Made by a program: the position numbers and the translations under genes. From Marinomonas pollencensis (GTDB lineage Bacteria > Pseudomonadota > Gammaproteobacteria > Pseudomonadales > Marinomonadaceae): a DNA stretch of 64,000 bases. The notes beneath the pieces were generated by a model, which made no database searches, was not told the origin of the DNA, and saw only the letters and a list, made by a program, of their open reading frames with translations. Within the stretch, counting starts at the first letter, position 1. The number at the start of each line of letters is the position of its first letter. The stretch spans positions 18,625-82,624 of the forward strand of contig NZ_QUNG01000013.1 in assembly GCF_003387375.1 (NCBI RefSeq), given 5' to 3'. Below are positions 1-7,905 of the stretch, one piece after another.

Positions 1-757
1 CACCTGCGGTTGTGGCCCAGCGTAATGGCTTAGTACTAAAGGAGGTAATCCCCTCTAATGCCAAATGAATGAGTTTTGAGTAGTTCCATTTCGTGCTGCC
101 CGCTAGGCGAGGATCACGGTCAAATTGCAAGATGGTACGCTGAAACCCTGGCCACGCGAGAAGGCCTTTCATAAAGCGAGTGCGCTCTGGTAGCTGATTA
201 ATCACGGACACGACTTTTTCATCCAACAGGCGAAAGTCACCGACGTTCTCAGTGATCGGCTGATCGCTCATTTTCGACATCAGTTTATAAAACAGACGTG
301 CGCTAAAACGCTTCAGGAAATTTTCTCCATGACGCGCTTTGCGTTGCATCTCAACCACATGAGCGCCATTTCGCCAGGCTTGTACCATCTCTTTAATGCA
401 TTCTGGTGGGTCTTGTAGATCTGCATCCAATAAAATGACACAGCGAGCGGTTGCGGCTTTTAATCCTGCGCTGGTAGCGGCTTCTTTGCCAAAATTACGG
501 CTAAAACGTAAGCATCTAACCTGATGCATCGGATGATTAAAGCGTGTTACCAAGCGCCAGCTGAGGTCTGTACTACCATCATCGATGTAAAGGATTTCAC
601 AATGCTGGCCAAGCGCATCCAGTGCTCGACAGACGCGTTCATGGCAGATGGCTAAGACATCCATTTCATTGAAGAATGGAATAATAACGCTTACTAATGC
701 TTGTTCTGATGTTGGCTTTCTTGTTGGCGCTTTATAAAGGTAGGGTACTGCACTCAT
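1..757 (-). CDS. GT2 family glycosyltransferase (GtrB/polyprenyl-phosphate type), 3' end cut by window
   Basis: The reverse strand is open from an ATG at 757 to the window edge, giving 252 visible residues. The N-terminal GT-A domain has VSVIIPFFNE (about 22-31), IDDGS (about 58-62) and the metal-binding LDADLQDPPE (DAD near 111-113), followed by SRNFGKEAA. This is the pattern of polyprenyl-phosphate glucosyl/mannosyl transferases such as GtrB, DPM1 and ArnC, which load a sugar onto undecaprenyl phosphate at the inner membrane. The two C-terminal membrane helices usual in GtrB lie beyond the edge. It is divergent from a two-component system whose far side carries a GtrA-like flippase gene, so a glycan-modification role is inferred. 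The sugar and acceptor cannot be told from sequence. Confidence 0.85.
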   Translation of the reverse strand, partial: MSAVPYLYKAPTRKPTSEQALVSVIIPFFNEMDVLAICHERVCRALDALGQHCEILYIDDGSTDLSWRLVTRFNHPMHQVRCLRFSRNFGKEAATSAGLKAATARCVILLDADLQDPPECIKEMVQAWRNGAHVVEMQRKARHGENFLKRFSARLFYKLMSKMSDQPITENVGDFRLLDEKVVSVINQLPERTRFMKGLLAWPGFQRTILQFDRDPRLAGSTKWNYSKLIHLALEGITSFSTKPLRWATTAG

Positions 758-897
758 GATTCACCTTTTCTGTACCTTGATGGGAATAACACGATGTTAC
801 GCATCAACAAGTCGTAAAAAGATGATTCACTTTTTTTTCATGCTGCTATGGCATAATTTAGGCTAGCGAAGATGCGACTGACTGAGACAGAGAGCGA

Positions 898-1578
898 ATG
901 AAATTACTATTAGTGGAAGACCATAAAGATATCGCAGGGGTTATTTTTGATTATTTTGAAATCAAAGGTGACATCCTAGACTACGCAAGCAATGGTGTGC
1001 AAGGCCTCGAATTGGCGAAAAATGGTCACTACGATGCGATTATTCTGGACGTAATGCTACCAAAAATGGATGGTTTAACCGTCTGCCGGTTATTGCGTGA
1101 AAGTGGCAAGGATACCCCTGTTTTGATGCTCACCGCGCGTGATACAAAAGAAGATATTCTAAGTGGTTTTAGTCATGCCGCAGACGATTACTTAATTAAG
1201 CCTTTTGATTTAGAGATTTTAGATACGCGGTTGCAGGCGTTAATACGACGTCATACTGGTGCCGTCGCCAATCGAGTATTAAATTTTGGTGCTTTAACCC
1301 TTGATATGAATACGCGCGTGTTACAACGTGAAGGCAGTCGCTATTCATTAAACCCTTCGCAATATACTATTTTAAAATGTCTAATGAACCGAGCACCAGA
1401 AGTGGTGAGCAAAGCAGAAATTTGTGATGCTTTGTGGGGAGACGAAGAGCCTGATAGTAAAGTGCTGCGCAGCCATATTTACCAGTTGCGCAGTTTGATT
1501 GATCGTCCTTTTGAACATGCTTATTTGCGCACGATTTCGAAAGTGGGATATCGCTTGGTGGCAGAAGACGAAGTATGA
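898..1578 (+). CDS. OmpR/PhoB-family response regulator
   Basis: The 226-residue protein has an N-terminal receiver domain with acidic pair E7-D8, phospho-acceptor D51 (AIILDVMLPKMDG), switch T79 (LTARD) and K102 (IKPFD). A C-terminal winged-helix DNA-binding domain covers about 127-222 and ends in the typical RTISKVGYRL. It is a transcription factor activated by phosphorylation. Its stop overlaps the start of the histidine kinase gene (ATGA), so the pair is translationally coupled. The start is supported by a weak GAGAG just upstream. The closest named groups are PmrA/QseB-like, but no PmrA-type box was found in the 758-897 divergent region, so no symbol is given. Confidence 0.92.
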   Translation: MKLLLVEDHKDIAGVIFDYFEIKGDILDYASNGVQGLELAKNGHYDAIILDVMLPKMDGLTVCRLLRESGKDTPVLMLTARDTKEDILSGFSHAADDYLIKPFDLEILDTRLQALIRRHTGAVANRVLNFGALTLDMNTRVLQREGSRYSLNPSQYTILKCLMNRAPEVVSKAEICDALWGDEEPDSKVLRSHIYQLRSLIDRPFEHAYLRTISKVGYRLVAEDEV

Positions 1579-2834
1579 GGCTAATGAGAACTTCAAAACA
1601 ATTGACGGTTACCTATTTCTCGATTGTCGCCTTCGCCATTATTGCGTTTCATTTCTCTATGCTGGTCTCAATGATAGAGAATATGGAGTCGATTTATGCA
1701 AAAACCCGAATGGATAAAGACATAGCGACAGCAACGGATATGTTTCAAGGTACCACGCTTTCACATGTTACTGTGCCGCCGTTTTCCGATGCATATTTAG
1801 GTAAGCAGAATTTGCCTGTTTGGGTGGTATTAAAAGACGATGTTTCTGATGACAAGCCTTACCATTTGGATTCTGACTCTGACACCAATCTTGAATTTTT
1901 CTCGATGGTGAAAAAGGTGGTTATTAACGGCCAGGCCCGCGATCTTTATTTGATTCACTATGATGAAATCTACGAAACCAGTGAAGCTAAGATGTTTGAT
2001 ACGCAGACCACTCAGTTGGCGATTTCACTCTTATTGTTGGTGGTGAGTCTGTGGGTGGTAATGCGTATTTCAAGCCGTTTAACAGCACCACTGTCTAGCT
2101 TGTCTAAGAATTTAGCATCACGCAGTCCAGAAGATTTTGCACCTATTCCCGTGCCAGATGGCGCAGCGACACGTGAAATACACCAGCTAGTGGAGCGTCT
2201 CAATAGCTATCAAAGCCAAATTCGCAGTTTGATCGACCGTGAGCGAGCGTTTAACCGTAATGCAAGCCATGAGTTACGAACACCGTTAATGGTCATGCGT
2301 GGCGGTCTCACTCTGTTGGCGAAATCCGATTCAAAAGAGTTTATTGAGCGCCAGCGCCAGCGCATGATGCATGCTTGCCAAGAAATGGAAGACTACATTA
2401 AGACGTTATTATCCTTAACGCGGGATGAAGATACAGAAAGCCTGTCGTTACGTATTTTAACCGAGGCGGAACTGCAATTGATTTGCAGTGCTCATATGGA
2501 TTTTCGACCGAAAAGTGACGTGCTGTTAGAGACGGTCGTAGAAGGCACGGTGGCAACCAAACTGCCGTTGCCTACCTTGCATATCTTGATCGGCAACTTG
2601 GTGAAAAATGCCTTGTCGTGTACCGAATCCGGCTCGATTAAGTTGATTATGCAGGACAATGTGATCAAGGTTGTCGACACTGGATGTGGCTTGCAAGGCA
2701 AGCCGTCGGGTGAAAGTTACGGCTTAGGTTTGATGATTGTGCGAGACATATGCAGCAAATATCATTGTCAGTTTTCACTGGTGGATAATGACACGGTTGG
2801 CTGTACCGCCAGCATAGTATTTCCTGCTGAGTAG
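1575..2834 (+). CDS. Membrane sensor histidine kinase
   Basis: The 419-residue kinase is the partner of the upstream response regulator and overlaps it by 4 bases. A first membrane helix (about 13-33), a periplasmic sensor stretch of about 115 residues and a second helix (about 147-164) are followed by a HAMP-like linker. The phospho-acceptor H232 lies in NASHELRTPL, and the catalytic ATPase domain shows NLVKNAL, DTGCGL and GLGLMIV. The periplasmic part is rich in aspartate (DSDSD near 99-103), which could bind cations; that is inference. It lies between two genes of a GtrB/GtrA-type glycosylation system. An intrinsic terminator follows the gene. Confidence 0.9.
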   Translation: MRLMRTSKQLTVTYFSIVAFAIIAFHFSMLVSMIENMESIYAKTRMDKDIATATDMFQGTTLSHVTVPPFSDAYLGKQNLPVWVVLKDDVSDDKPYHLDSDSDTNLEFFSMVKKVVINGQARDLYLIHYDEIYETSEAKMFDTQTTQLAISLLLLVVSLWVVMRISSRLTAPLSSLSKNLASRSPEDFAPIPVPDGAATREIHQLVERLNSYQSQIRSLIDRERAFNRNASHELRTPLMVMRGGLTLLAKSDSKEFIERQRQRMMHACQEMEDYIKTLLSLTRDEDTESLSLRILTEAELQLICSAHMDFRPKSDVLLETVVEGTVATKLPLPTLHILIGNLVKNALSCTESGSIKLIMQDNVIKVVDTGCGLQGKPSGESYGLGLMIVRDICSKYHCQFSLVDNDTVGCTASIVFPAE

Positions 2835-2867
2835 GCGCTTTAAGGTGCTAAGTTGTTCTCTGGAGAA

Positions 2868-2898
2868 GGGCTACTATCTATGGAAGTAGCCCTTTTTT
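2868..2898 (+). terminator. Intrinsic terminator after the two-component operon
   Basis: An 8-bp perfect stem (GGGCTACT at 2868-2875 with AGTAGCCC at 2885-2892) is followed by six T. It overlaps the last bases of the convergent gtrA-like gene. The reverse strand lacks a T-run, so it should act mainly on the plus strand. Confidence 0.85.
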
Positions 2899-3322
2899 AT
2901 GCTTTGGGGTTGGCAAATACCCAAGATCGAGACAAACTGTAATTAAATAAAAGCCCTATTAGGATGCCTGGAATCATAGCGAGATAGGGCCATAATAAAA
3001 CGAATTCAGAAGCACTAGGTTGAAGCTTGATTAATAGGTAATAACATCCCCAGTTAGGGACAAAAGATAGGGTGGAACAAAATAGAAAATGCAACCATTG
3101 GCGTAGTTGTTGTGAGCGCTGCATTGAAGTTTGCGCTTGAAAGGTGAAGCGCCGGTTCCATAACCAGTTAGAACTGGCAGCAAGCCAGAATGAACCGATT
3201 CTTGCTGTTATCGGCGGCAGCCAAATGGACAAGAGTAGCATGGAGCCAAGGTCAACAAGAAAGCCAATACTGCCCACTAGAGCAAAGCGCATAAAAGTTT
3301 TTTGAAGAAAAGTAAAAGTCAT
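2897..3322 (-). CDS. GtrA-like family membrane protein
   Basis: The 141-residue protein has about four hydrophobic segments and matches the GtrA pattern: an N-terminal RFALVGSIGFLVDLGSMLLL, then a central NWLWNRRFTF and a C-terminal ending close to NYSLSRSWVF. GtrA proteins are small membrane proteins thought to flip undecaprenyl-phosphate-linked sugars, acting with a GtrB glycosyltransferase. A GtrB-type gene lies about 2.1 kb away on the same strand (1-757), with the two-component genes inserted between on the opposite strand. No glycan target is visible. It converges with the histidine kinase gene. Confidence 0.85.
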   Translation of the reverse strand: MTFTFLQKTFMRFALVGSIGFLVDLGSMLLLSIWLPPITARIGSFWLAASSNWLWNRRFTFQAQTSMQRSQQLRQWLHFLFCSTLSFVPNWGCYYLLIKLQPSASEFVLLWPYLAMIPGILIGLLFNYSLSRSWVFANPKA

Positions 3323-3392
3323 GCATTTAGTATGACAATGAATGCATCAAAAAAAGATGAATTGCGAGTCCATTTAATTTAGGAGAAAAGCG

Positions 3393-3914
3393 ATGAAAGT
3401 ATTAGCATTTGGCGCAAGCTCAAGTACGCACTCTATCAATAAAGCCTTAGCGACTTATGCCGCTGGCATGATTGAGGGGGCGACGGTGACAGTATTGGAT
3501 TTAAATGACTTTGCGATGCCGGTGTTCTCCGAGGACCGAGAAAAAGAATTTGGGGTGCCCAATGAAGCTCAGGCGTTTCTTGATGAAATTGCCGACGCGG
3601 ATTTGCTGGTTGTGTCTTTTGCTGAACATAATGGCTGTTATACCGCAGCCTATAAAAACACCTTTGATTGGGCGTCGCGCCTAGTGAATAAGGTTTATCA
3701 AAATAAGCCTGTTATCGCATTATCTACCTCCCCAGGTCCAGGAGGTGCTAAAAGTGTCTTGGCGTTAGCGCTAAACAATCTGCCGTTTTTCCAAGCCAAG
3801 GTGTTGGGTAGTTTAAGTGTCCCTTCTTTTTACGATGTGATGAAAGAGGGGGAAATTGTCGATGCAGGAGTGAAACAGTCTTTAGCAGAGCTGATGGCGA
3901 AAGCTCAGGCATAA
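3393..3914 (+). CDS. NADPH-dependent FMN reductase family protein (flavodoxin fold)
   Basis: The 173-residue protein has a flavodoxin-like fold: an N-terminal KVLAFGASSSTHSIN phosphate-binding loop, a middle LLVVSFAEHNGCYTAAYKN flavin loop and ALSTSPGPGGAKSVL near 110-125. Members reduce FMN or quinones with NAD(P)H in the cytoplasm. The start has a good ribosome site (AGGAG, 9 bases upstream). It is followed after 23 bases by an ABM-fold gene, and such pairs often act on quinones or other redox-active small molecules. The substrate is unknown. Confidence 0.88.
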   Translation: MKVLAFGASSSTHSINKALATYAAGMIEGATVTVLDLNDFAMPVFSEDREKEFGVPNEAQAFLDEIADADLLVVSFAEHNGCYTAAYKNTFDWASRLVNKVYQNKPVIALSTSPGPGGAKSVLALALNNLPFFQAKVLGSLSVPSFYDVMKEGEIVDAGVKQSLAELMAKAQA

Positions 3915-3937
3915 TTTTTTGGATGATGAGGTGTCAC

Positions 3938-4231
3938 ATGGATCAGGAAGTAAAATTAGTGGTTTTAATCGATGTGCAAGCGGGTAAGGCAGAGCAGCAA
4001 ATTCGTCTCTTTAATAACCTAAAGCCTTTAGTACTTGAGGAAGAAGGCTGCTTTGAATATGAGCTGCATCGGGTGACGGATAACGAAGATCAGCTTGTGC
4101 TAACTGAGCGTTGGTCCAGTGAAGCGGCTTGGAAAGCCCATCATGAAACGCCTCACATGAAAGAAGCCAGTAAGCTAACGCCTTCGTTTCGAGCAGGTCC
4201 AACTAAAGTACTGCGTTTAGACTTGGTTTAA
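3938..4231 (+). CDS. Antibiotic biosynthesis monooxygenase (ABM) domain protein, YgiN-like
   Basis: The 97-residue protein forms one ABM ferredoxin-like domain, with LVVLIDVQAGKAEQ, a central GCFEYELHRV and LVLTERWSS followed by AWKAHHETPHMK. Family members include quinol monooxygenase YgiN and heme- or polyketide-acting enzymes; many are uncharacterised. I chose the third in-frame ATG (3938), which has a GAGGTG ribosome site 4 bases away; an upstream ATG at 3923 would add five residues. It follows the FMN reductase gene closely, so co-transcription and a shared redox or quinone substrate are likely but inferred. Confidence 0.82.
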   Translation: MDQEVKLVVLIDVQAGKAEQQIRLFNNLKPLVLEEEGCFEYELHRVTDNEDQLVLTERWSSEAAWKAHHETPHMKEASKLTPSFRAGPTKVLRLDLV

Positions 4232-4287
4232 CCGCTCTTTTGGGGAGCCAGAGGCATAATAAAGCAAAAATTTAAGGATGATGAGTG

Positions 4288-4593
4288 ATGCCGCTAATGT
4301 GGGTAGTGATAGGGACTTTTGTACAATTGGGGTTGGCTGTATATGTATTCATTGCCAGCGTTTTCGCTGGCGGTGCTATTGCTCAACACCATGTACTGAC
4401 AGACTTTGACGGCAAGGTTATTAATTCATCTTTTTTCGTTTTGCCTCTGTCCTTTGTGAGCGCTGCTATTTTGGTGTTGATTCAATACTGGAGAGGCGGT
4501 TCAGGCACAAGTTTTTGGTGGTATGCACTGCCGTGGAGTGTCATCGCCTTGTATATTTTCTATAGTATGGTGTTTTTACAGCCCGAAACATAA
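4288..4593 (+). CDS. Small hypothetical integral membrane protein
   Basis: The 101-residue protein has three predicted membrane helices (about 4-28, 48-66 and 77-95) separated by a short polar loop with HHVLTDFDGK. I do not recognise a named family. The ATG at 4288 is preferred because AAGGA lies 9 bases upstream; a GTG directly before it is the only in-frame alternative nearby. It follows the ABM gene by 56 bases and may belong to the same transcript. Function unknown. Confidence 0.65.
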   Translation: MPLMWVVIGTFVQLGLAVYVFIASVFAGGAIAQHHVLTDFDGKVINSSFFVLPLSFVSAAILVLIQYWRGGSGTSFWWYALPWSVIALYIFYSMVFLQPET

Positions 4594-4613
4594 TCGGGCT
4601 GATGGCCTTTTTT
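4580..4613 (+). terminator. Possible intrinsic terminator, imperfect
   Basis: A 7-bp stem (AGCCCGA at 4580-4586 with TCGGGCT at 4594-4600) overlaps the stop codon of the small membrane protein gene. The T-run (4608-4613) begins 7 bases later, so the fit is incomplete. Confidence 0.4.
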
Positions 4614-4625
4614 GTGATACGAACA

Positions 4626-5408
4626 TTATGAGAAAAGGTAGCTATCTAACGATAAAATGTCCCTCTCAACGTCTTTGTGGAGGCGTTCTACAGTTAATAA
4701 ATCACTGCTGCCTAGGGCGGAAATCAACGGCAAAAAGTGCTCTTGAGACGGGTGATTAAAAGACGCATAAGGTGCTTCTTGTTGATAATTTAATAAGGCA
4801 TCAAGATCTTTGTGGATCAACTTATCATGTACCCAATCGGTGAAGCTGCTGACCATTTCTACGCGGTTTTTTGTTGGCGTTCGACTGAATAGTTCTTTTA
4901 GATTGTGGCTGATACCGCCGGAGCCGATGATTAATATATTGTCGTCTTTTAGAGAGCTAATGAGTTTTCCGTAAAGGTGATTTCTGGATGCGCCTAAGCC
5001 ACTATTAATGGATATTTGAACAATCGGCACGTCGGCATTTGGGTACATTAGTCGCAACGGAATCCATACTCCATGATCCCAACCTTGGTTCTCATCTAAC
5101 ACTGGATGTAATCCAGAATTCTCAAACAATTGGGCGATTTTCTTGGCCAATGCTGGATCGCCAGGGGCGTTATATTGGATTTCATAAAATGATTTCGGGA
5201 AACCGTAAAAATCATGAATGGTTTCAGGCTGCTCGCCTGAGGTGATAACAATGTCTGCCGCCATATCAAAATGAGCCGAGAACACGATGATAGCCTTAGG
5301 TCGACTTAATTCCTTACCTAATTGGCTCAGAAAAATGGAGGTGCTACTGATTTCAGCGGCCATCATTGGGGAGCCGTGTGAAATGAACAAGGTAGGTTGT
5401 CGGTTCAT
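4626..5408 (-). CDS. Class III extradiol ring-cleavage dioxygenase, 4,5-DOPA dioxygenase (LigB/YgiD) family
   Basis: The 260-residue protein matches YgiD/DODA enzymes, which open catechol rings using a single non-heme metal. Visible conserved elements are LFISHGSPMMA with metal-ligand H11, IVFSAHFDM, the HDFYGFP loop, a WDHGVWIPLRLMYP block and PIVQISIN. The ATG at 5408 puts the family motif at its usual distance from the N-terminus; a TTG at 5426 would add six residues but has no better ribosome site. A 59-codon ORF ends 30 bases upstream on the same strand. The true substrate may be an aromatic other than DOPA. Confidence 0.85.
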   Translation of the reverse strand: MNRQPTLFISHGSPMMAAEISSTSIFLSQLGKELSRPKAIIVFSAHFDMAADIVITSGEQPETIHDFYGFPKSFYEIQYNAPGDPALAKKIAQLFENSGLHPVLDENQGWDHGVWIPLRLMYPNADVPIVQISINSGLGASRNHLYGKLISSLKDDNILIIGSGGISHNLKELFSRTPTKNRVEMVSSFTDWVHDKLIHKDLDALLNYQQEAPYASFNHPSQEHFLPLISALGSSDLLTVERLHKDVERDILSLDSYLFS

Positions 5409-5438
5409 AAGTAATGTCTCAATCAAAAGAAAAGGAAG

Positions 5439-5618
5439 TCATCCGTATAAGCTCATCACAGCCATCTGACTAACCGTCTTGCGGTATTGTGTCTTTAACG
5501 GTAGTGAGTCTCTAGGCTCTGTTGTTGAGCCGTAGTGCGTGTGAGCTAACGTGTTCGATGCACTGAAATAGCCCTGTGTGCTTTTGTCTCGTTTTATACG
5601 AACGAATGGTAATATCAT
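5439..5618 (-). CDS. Small hypothetical ORF upstream of the dioxygenase gene
   Basis: Reverse-strand reading gives a 59-residue ORF from an ATG at 5618 to a TGA at 5439-5441. It has a strong ribosome site (AGAGGA, 4 bases before the ATG). The product starts MILPFVRIKRDKS and has a polar middle rich in Thr and Ser, with no signal peptide or membrane helix. Its stop lies 30 bases before the dioxygenase start, so it could be a leader peptide, a coupled small protein or chance. I do not recognise it. Confidence 0.4.
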   Translation of the reverse strand: MILPFVRIKRDKSTQGYFSASNTLAHTHYGSTTEPRDSLPLKTQYRKTVSQMAVMSLYG

Positions 5619-5838
5619 ATTGTCCTCTTATATGAAGATAAATCCTGATGCTGTTTAATGATTAACAACGCCATGTTGCTAATTGGCAATGATCTATCAT
5701 GGGATTTAGCTGTCTGCTTGCAGTTTCTCGCGCTAAGGTGTATCTGTTGCGAGTCGCAATGTGAGATGTTTGGGGCGCTGTCAGGCTATGTATTTAGCCA
5801 GCTAATTTTTTATTGATGGTGTTTTCAGGGAGAGACGT
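5619..5838. other. Divergent intergenic region between the small ORF and the GGDEF gene
   Basis: These 220 bases hold no ORF I can support. They must carry promoters for the leftward small ORF/dioxygenase and the rightward diguanylate cyclase. The only clear structure is the palindrome at 5747-5759; no convincing -35/-10 pair was identified. Confidence 0.5.
5747..5759. promoter_or_regulatory. Perfect 13-bp palindrome, possible operator
   Basis: TTGCGA-G-TCGCAA is a perfect inverted repeat with one central base, 80 bases upstream of the GGDEF gene in a divergent region. It has the size of a dimeric regulator half-site pair, but no regulator can be assigned. Confidence 0.3.
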
Positions 5839-6747
5839 ATGGTCAGTATCGAGCAAATGGCAAAAGTATTAGAAGCATTACCGGACCCCGTCTTTGTGCT
5901 TTCTAGAAGTGGTCGCTATGTGGCGGTGTTTGGCGGCCATGATACGCGTTATTACCATAGTGCAGAGGGGCTGGTAGGGCTGCGAATTAGCGACATAGTC
6001 AGTGCAGATAAAGCAGATTGGTTTCTAGAGCAAATAGCGGTTGCCTTAGAAGCTGAGACCCTATTGATCCGAGAATACGAACTCAGTATCAGAGAGGTTG
6101 GCAGTGATGTCGAAGAGGGGCCAGTTGAACCGATTTGGTTTGAAGGACGGATTCAAAAACTAGACTTTCAAATAGCCGGTGAGGACGTGGTGCTCTGGAT
6201 GGCCAGCAACATCACAGAACGTCATAAGCTGGAGGCCAAATTACGCAAACTGAGCGATACCGATAAGCTCACTGGACTGTTTAATCGGCGCCGGCTTGAG
6301 CGTGAGCTAAAAGCCGATTACCGTGCTTTTATCGGGCAAGGAGTGCCAACGTCAATTGTGATTTTTGATCTGGATAATTTAAAAACCATTAATGACACTT
6401 TAGGGCACTATGTTGGTGATGAGGTCATTGTTGCCATCGCGAATATCTGTCGTAATGAATTAGCTGACCATGGCATAGCGTGTCGTTACGGTGGGGATGA
6501 ATTCGTAGTGGCTTTATTTAATGCTGAGGTCACACAGGCAAAGCAGTTTGCAGATAGGCTGCATGAAAAAGTGATGCATCATTTCCAGCAATTTTTCACC
6601 AAGAATCTAGCCGCTAGTATTGGTATTAGCGTCGGCATTTCTGGCATGTTGCCTGATGACACTTCATACAAGGCGGTCTTGAAACGTGCTGATGATGCTT
6701 TATATCAAGCTAAGCGCAGTGGTAAAAACAAAACGATTGTCGGTTGA
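5839..6747 (+). CDS. PAS-GGDEF diguanylate cyclase
   Basis: The 302-residue soluble protein has an N-terminal PAS-like sensory domain (about 5-128, starting EALPDPVFVLSRSGRYVAV and ending WMASNITERHKLE) and a C-terminal GGDEF domain (about 135-300). The catalytic loop RYGGDEF (GGDEF at 218-222) is intact, as are DTDKLTGLFNRR and FDLDNLKTIND, so it should make cyclic-di-GMP from two GTP. The usual RxxD inhibitory site before GGDEF is not present; the corresponding stretch reads ELAD. There is no membrane helix, so it senses a cytoplasmic signal. It stands alone as a transcription unit. Confidence 0.9.
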   Translation: MVSIEQMAKVLEALPDPVFVLSRSGRYVAVFGGHDTRYYHSAEGLVGLRISDIVSADKADWFLEQIAVALEAETLLIREYELSIREVGSDVEEGPVEPIWFEGRIQKLDFQIAGEDVVLWMASNITERHKLEAKLRKLSDTDKLTGLFNRRRLERELKADYRAFIGQGVPTSIVIFDLDNLKTINDTLGHYVGDEVIVAIANICRNELADHGIACRYGGDEFVVALFNAEVTQAKQFADRLHEKVMHHFQQFFTKNLAASIGISVGISGMLPDDTSYKAVLKRADDALYQAKRSGKNKTIVG

Positions 6748-6944
6748 TATAGGCGTTTTTGGTCTTTTTAACGCCATCTTATTCTGGTTTTCTTATGCCT
6801 AAATCCAGCCCTTAAAATCTGCGTTAAAATAGCGCTAAAAATTCTTCTTAGTTACCCAATTTGCGCCCCTAATTGCTTTTACAAACGCCCTCTCAAGCCT
6901 CATGCTTAGCGCCTTTGAAGCTGGTCTAGGAATACATTAGTTAT

Positions 6945-7832
6945 ATGTGGGTTTTTATCACTTTGTTCGCGGCAGCGTGCCAATCGGTTCGTACCGCTTA
7001 TCAAAATACATTGGCGACTGAAGCGGGTTTTTTACACGCGACTATGGCGCGATCGCTTTATGCTTTGCCTTTGGTAACAGGGTATTTGTTGCTCTGTATT
7101 GTGTTGTTTGGTGGGGTGTCATTGCCTACTGATTCGATGTTTTTTATGGCGGCTAGTCTTTGTGCGTTAGCACAAATTATGGCGACTTATTTCATGCTTC
7201 GAGTGTTTCAGTCAGGCAGTTTTGCCTTGGGTACCATGCTGGCTAAGACTGAGGCGGTGTTAGCGGCATTAATTGGTTTGCCTTTGTTGCATTATGGGTT
7301 ATCTGCCATGGCTTGGTTAGGTATTGCAGTTGGTGTATTTGGTGCTTTGGTAATGAGTATAAAGTGGAAAAACTTGGCCAATATTCACCGTGATGCCTCC
7401 TTTGTATTTGGCTTGGGAAGTGGGTTTTGTTTTGCGGTTACGTCTGTTATGGCGTCGTTGGCAAGTCACTCATTTGAGGGCTCAATCATGACCAGTGCGG
7501 GAGTCACCTTGTTGTATGTTCTCCTCTTGCAATCGGCTATTTTGTGTGGCCTTCAGATGGTGAAAAGCCGTGACCTTATGACCCCTTTTAGAAAAAGCCC
7601 ACAGCTAAGTTGGAAAGTTGGAATAATGAGTGGTTTAGGGTCAATTGGTTGGTTTACCGCCTTTGCGTTGGTGAATCCGGCGATGGTGAAAACCTTAGGG
7701 CAATTGGAGATCTTAGGCACTTTGTATTACTCAAAATATCGCTTTTCAGAGAAAATGAACATGCGTCAGTGGTTTGGTGGTGTGATGATTATTATCAGCG
7801 TGATCTTGGTAACCGCCGCGACGATAAAGTAA
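6945..7832 (+). CDS. EamA/DMT-family inner membrane transporter
   Basis: The 295-residue protein has about ten hydrophobic helices in two halves, as in the drug/metabolite transporter superfamily (MWVFITLFAAACQSVRTAYQ at the start; the second half begins near VFGLGSGFCFAVTSVMASL). Such permeases export amino acids, nucleosides or drugs; the substrate cannot be read from sequence. The ribosome site is weak. A strong bidirectional terminator separates it from the convergent asparaginase gene. Confidence 0.82.
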   Translation: MWVFITLFAAACQSVRTAYQNTLATEAGFLHATMARSLYALPLVTGYLLLCIVLFGGVSLPTDSMFFMAASLCALAQIMATYFMLRVFQSGSFALGTMLAKTEAVLAALIGLPLLHYGLSAMAWLGIAVGVFGALVMSIKWKNLANIHRDASFVFGLGSGFCFAVTSVMASLASHSFEGSIMTSAGVTLLYVLLLQSAILCGLQMVKSRDLMTPFRKSPQLSWKVGIMSGLGSIGWFTAFALVNPAMVKTLGQLEILGTLYYSKYRFSEKMNMRQWFGGVMIIISVILVTAATIK

Positions 7833-7844
7833 TAAAGATTGCTA

Positions 7845-7884
7845 GAAAAAAGGGTTTGAGGACAGTCTTCAAACCCTTTTTTTT
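7845..7884. terminator. Bidirectional intrinsic terminator
   Basis: GGGTTTGA (7852-7859) pairs with TCAAACCC (7869-7876), with T-runs on both strands (eight T on plus; a run of A at 7846-7851 on the other side). It serves the convergent EamA gene and asparaginase operon. Confidence 0.9.
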
Positions 7885-7905
7885 GCCTGTGCTAGTGCGA
7901 ATTGC

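Noticed and set aside
826..857. TTCACT ... CATAAT as a promoter for the first response regulator
   Set aside because: Spacer is 20 bases, too long for a normal sigma-70 promoter; no better pair was found.
758..897. PmrA-type binding box
   Set aside because: No TTAA-N-TTAA style direct repeats are present in the divergent region.
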